Positions 58,148 to 60,000 of a stretch of 60,000 nt of DNA are shown in pieces; the stretch's first letter is position 1, and each line of letters opens with the position of its first letter. A program made the translations under genes and the position numbers. The notes below the pieces were generated by a model. That model had not been told where the DNA came from. It made no database searches and saw nothing but the letters and a program-made list of their open reading frames with translations. Location: positions 49,006,758 to 49,066,757 of the forward strand of contig OX485805.1 in assembly GCA_950295325.1 (NCBI GenBank). The letters run 5' to 3'. The stretch comes from Polytrichum commune (Eukaryota; Streptophyta; Polytrichopsida; Polytrichales; Polytrichaceae).

Positions 58148-58625
58148 CACCGTTTATGGTATTCAATATCACATGCATAGTAGTGTCGCTTACCCTATTT
58201 TGAGGTATATGCAAGGTTACACTAAAGACCAACAACCTCACCATTATTGTCACCTCGTGACACTTGATGTTCAAGTACGCCTACTAATATCTTTGCATTA
58301 CTATGTTTAATAATGTTATGAGGTGTATGCCTATGTTATTTAATGATCTACAAGTTGACTAAAGTGTACACAAATGAAACTTGGCATTAGTATGCTCAAT
58401 AATATTCCTCCCTTACATGCTAAAAGCACAAAACTATAATATCAAGTATCCCAATGTGCATGCTAAATGTCATAGTATAAATAGCTTTCACTTGGAAAAG
58501 TTACTTATGTTGTTGAATATTATCATTTTGGCAATAAGAGGACATGACAGTTTGAGACCTCTAGGCATCTAGTTTACACGCTTTGCAAATAATATGCTTG
58601 ACACCAAATACCATAAACAATGTAG
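58148..58625. mobile_element. MITE-like repeat, copy 2 (homologous to 15470-15838)
   Basis: Inverted ends tacaccgtttatggtatt (58148) and aataccataaacaatgta (to about 58625) bound 478 bp. The right two thirds are co-linear with 15470-15838. The terminal motif is the same as at 15811 and 17487. TSD not resolved. Confidence 0.65.
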
Positions 58626-59278
58626 TGCACTTGGGGTCGGATGTTCAGAGCGCCTACTGTAGGAAAAGACAAACTGGAGAAGAAAAAAATGTGTAAACAA
58701 AGATTAAGTATTATGATAAAACCTAATGACCATTGTTTAAAGCCGAATTAACCCCTAAGTGAGATCCAAAACATGAATTAAGCTAGAGAGCTTAAATTAA
58801 GATGAATCATCAACCAACCAACCAACCTATAAGGGGCAAGTTCTCCTATTATGACCTCTTCGATAGGTGTATGAAACCAAACCCATACACTTGCAGCCAA
58901 AATTCTCCAACCTATGGTTATGGAGTTTTGTATCTATTATATTTTCCGACTCACATGACTCTAGATGAATGTGATTGTTTTGCACTTGGACGAAGGTTGG
59001 ATTTATCATCCATGAGACACACCAATCCATCCATTCCAATCCTCTGGTGACATGAATTAGGGTTTGCAGCTCAGGCTTTGATTTGCATTGCCTCGACTCC
59101 TCAGGCATTCTCTTGGTTCACTGTCTCTTCTCGAAGGCACCATCATAAAAACATACCGAAGTTTGAGAGGATTGGATCCTGCTGCGAAAATCATTTAGGT
59201 AATATATAACATAACATGTGACGCCAGGAGAAATTTTCTTCAGAGAGTGAATTTACTGGCGAAGAGGGTTTGAGAGGT

Positions 59279-59562
59279 ATGGAAGAAGGTGCGGAGAAGG
59301 GCGTGGAGAAGAGAGGCAGGGAATCGAGCCGCGTGGATTCGTTAGGATGGCTCACGGAGTCATCTGTGATGCCAAAGAAGCAACGTGCTATAGAAGGAGT
59401 GGGGCCTTCCTCGATCGTGGAGCTTCGGGCGCAATTGTACCGAACTCAAGAGGACGTGAAGCGCGCCAAGGAGCTGGGAATTGAGGTTGACGCATTCCGG
59501 CCAAAGAAGAAAATTGATGCGTTTCTGAAGAAGAATTCGGGAGTCGATGATCGAGCTACAAG
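59279..59562 (+). CDS. CCDC174-like protein, first coding exon (gene continues past window)
   Basis: ATG at 59279 opens MEEGAEKGVEKRGRESSRVD. The exon runs 94 codons plus 2 nt to a GT donor (acaag|gtgcgc at 59562/59563). SLGWLTESSVMPKKQRAIEG and GPSSIVELRAQLYRTQEDVK match the N-terminal region of plant relatives of coiled-coil protein CCDC174, with KKKIDAFLKKNSGVDDRAT leading into the part that in the family continues as a charged coiled coil. In animals CCDC174 is nuclear and linked to the exon-junction/splicing machinery; the plant role is not established. The rest lies beyond position 60000, after an intron of at least 438 bp. Identification rests on recalled family sequence features. Confidence 0.65.
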
Positions 59563-60000
59563 GTGCGCCTCGTAACCTTCGATATATACCGTGTGGTTTC
59601 TGTTTCTGTTCTTACCATCAGTAGGTTTTCATGACGTGGTTGCTAAAACTGTGATCGTTCGAAACATGTTGGGGTTTGAACCAGTGTTGGACTGGCATCG
59701 TCTTTTTTGGATTTTACATTTTTTGACAACAATAAGGTATGTGTATTTGAAGATTTTTTTTGTTTTTTGTTTTGTTTTCTATACCATTAGGGTCTATATA
59801 CCATGCAAGAACCTTCACACGTAGGTAAAGATCGCCCTAGTTTGAGCATGGTATAGAATGGTATTGACGCAAATAATAACTCGGATATAGAAAGATTCTT
59901 ACACCTTGAGAGACCCACCAAATATGAATGTTTGACTGGTATTACAAGATTGATACCATGGGTATGTTTTTTGACCATGCATTCACCCATATATCTCTCC

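Noticed and set aside
1-60000. tRNA, rRNA, CRISPR or organelle-derived insert
   Set aside because: Looked for cloverleaf boxes, conserved rRNA words, regularly spaced direct repeats and organelle genes; none was convincing by eye. A covariance-model scan would be decisive.

Overview
The window is nuclear DNA of a land plant. It has spliced genes with GT-AG introns, a degenerate Ty1/Copia retrotransposon, an old LINE, and many small inverted-repeat DNA transposons in AT-rich spacer. Two host genes are readable: a seven-membrane-span TOM1/THH1-family gene on the minus strand (CDS 36883-41743, 12 coding exons) and the first coding exon of a CCDC174-like gene on the plus strand (59279-59562, running off the right edge). 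A fern or other seedless plant would fit the unfamiliar repeat families, but that is only a guess. No prokaryotic, CRISPR, rRNA or tRNA feature is visible.

Layout. 92-717 is a terminal-inverted-repeat element with an 8-bp target duplication, carrying a CCCACCCATG-type minisatellite. About 760-9779 is one C/A-rich LINE (endonuclease, reverse transcriptase, RNase H, zinc-finger C-terminus) full of stops and frameshifts. It is interrupted by a G-rich insertion (about 5215-6115) and by a probable solo LTR (7202-8751). 9791-22980 is gene-poor spacer with dispersed repeats, a PIF/Harbinger-like element (18646-19165) and a second 8-bp-TSD element (20072-20787). 22981-28324 is a complete but dead Copia element with two 251-bp LTRs. 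28330-36000 holds exon-like fragments, a third relative of the 8-bp-TSD family (31684-32099), a cluster of AGCTAGCT motifs around an acidic ORF, and two consecutive tandem duplications (34650-35485).

36883-42012 is the TOM1-like gene, with a probable 5' end near 43.5-44.0 kb. 44247-44890 is a 325-bp tandem repeat. 48139-48369 and 53748-54078 are MITEs sharing one terminal sequence, 48641-49985 is an internally deleted pogo/Tigger-like element, 53177-53301 is a 125-bp CACTA-like foldback, and 57781-58066 is another foldback. The CCDC174-like exon closes the window.

The genes do not form an operon or pathway; the main story is nested transposition and decay between two ordinary host genes. The best candidate for something undescribed is the CTCGGGGGG-ended, 8-bp-TSD element family at 92, 20072 and 31684.
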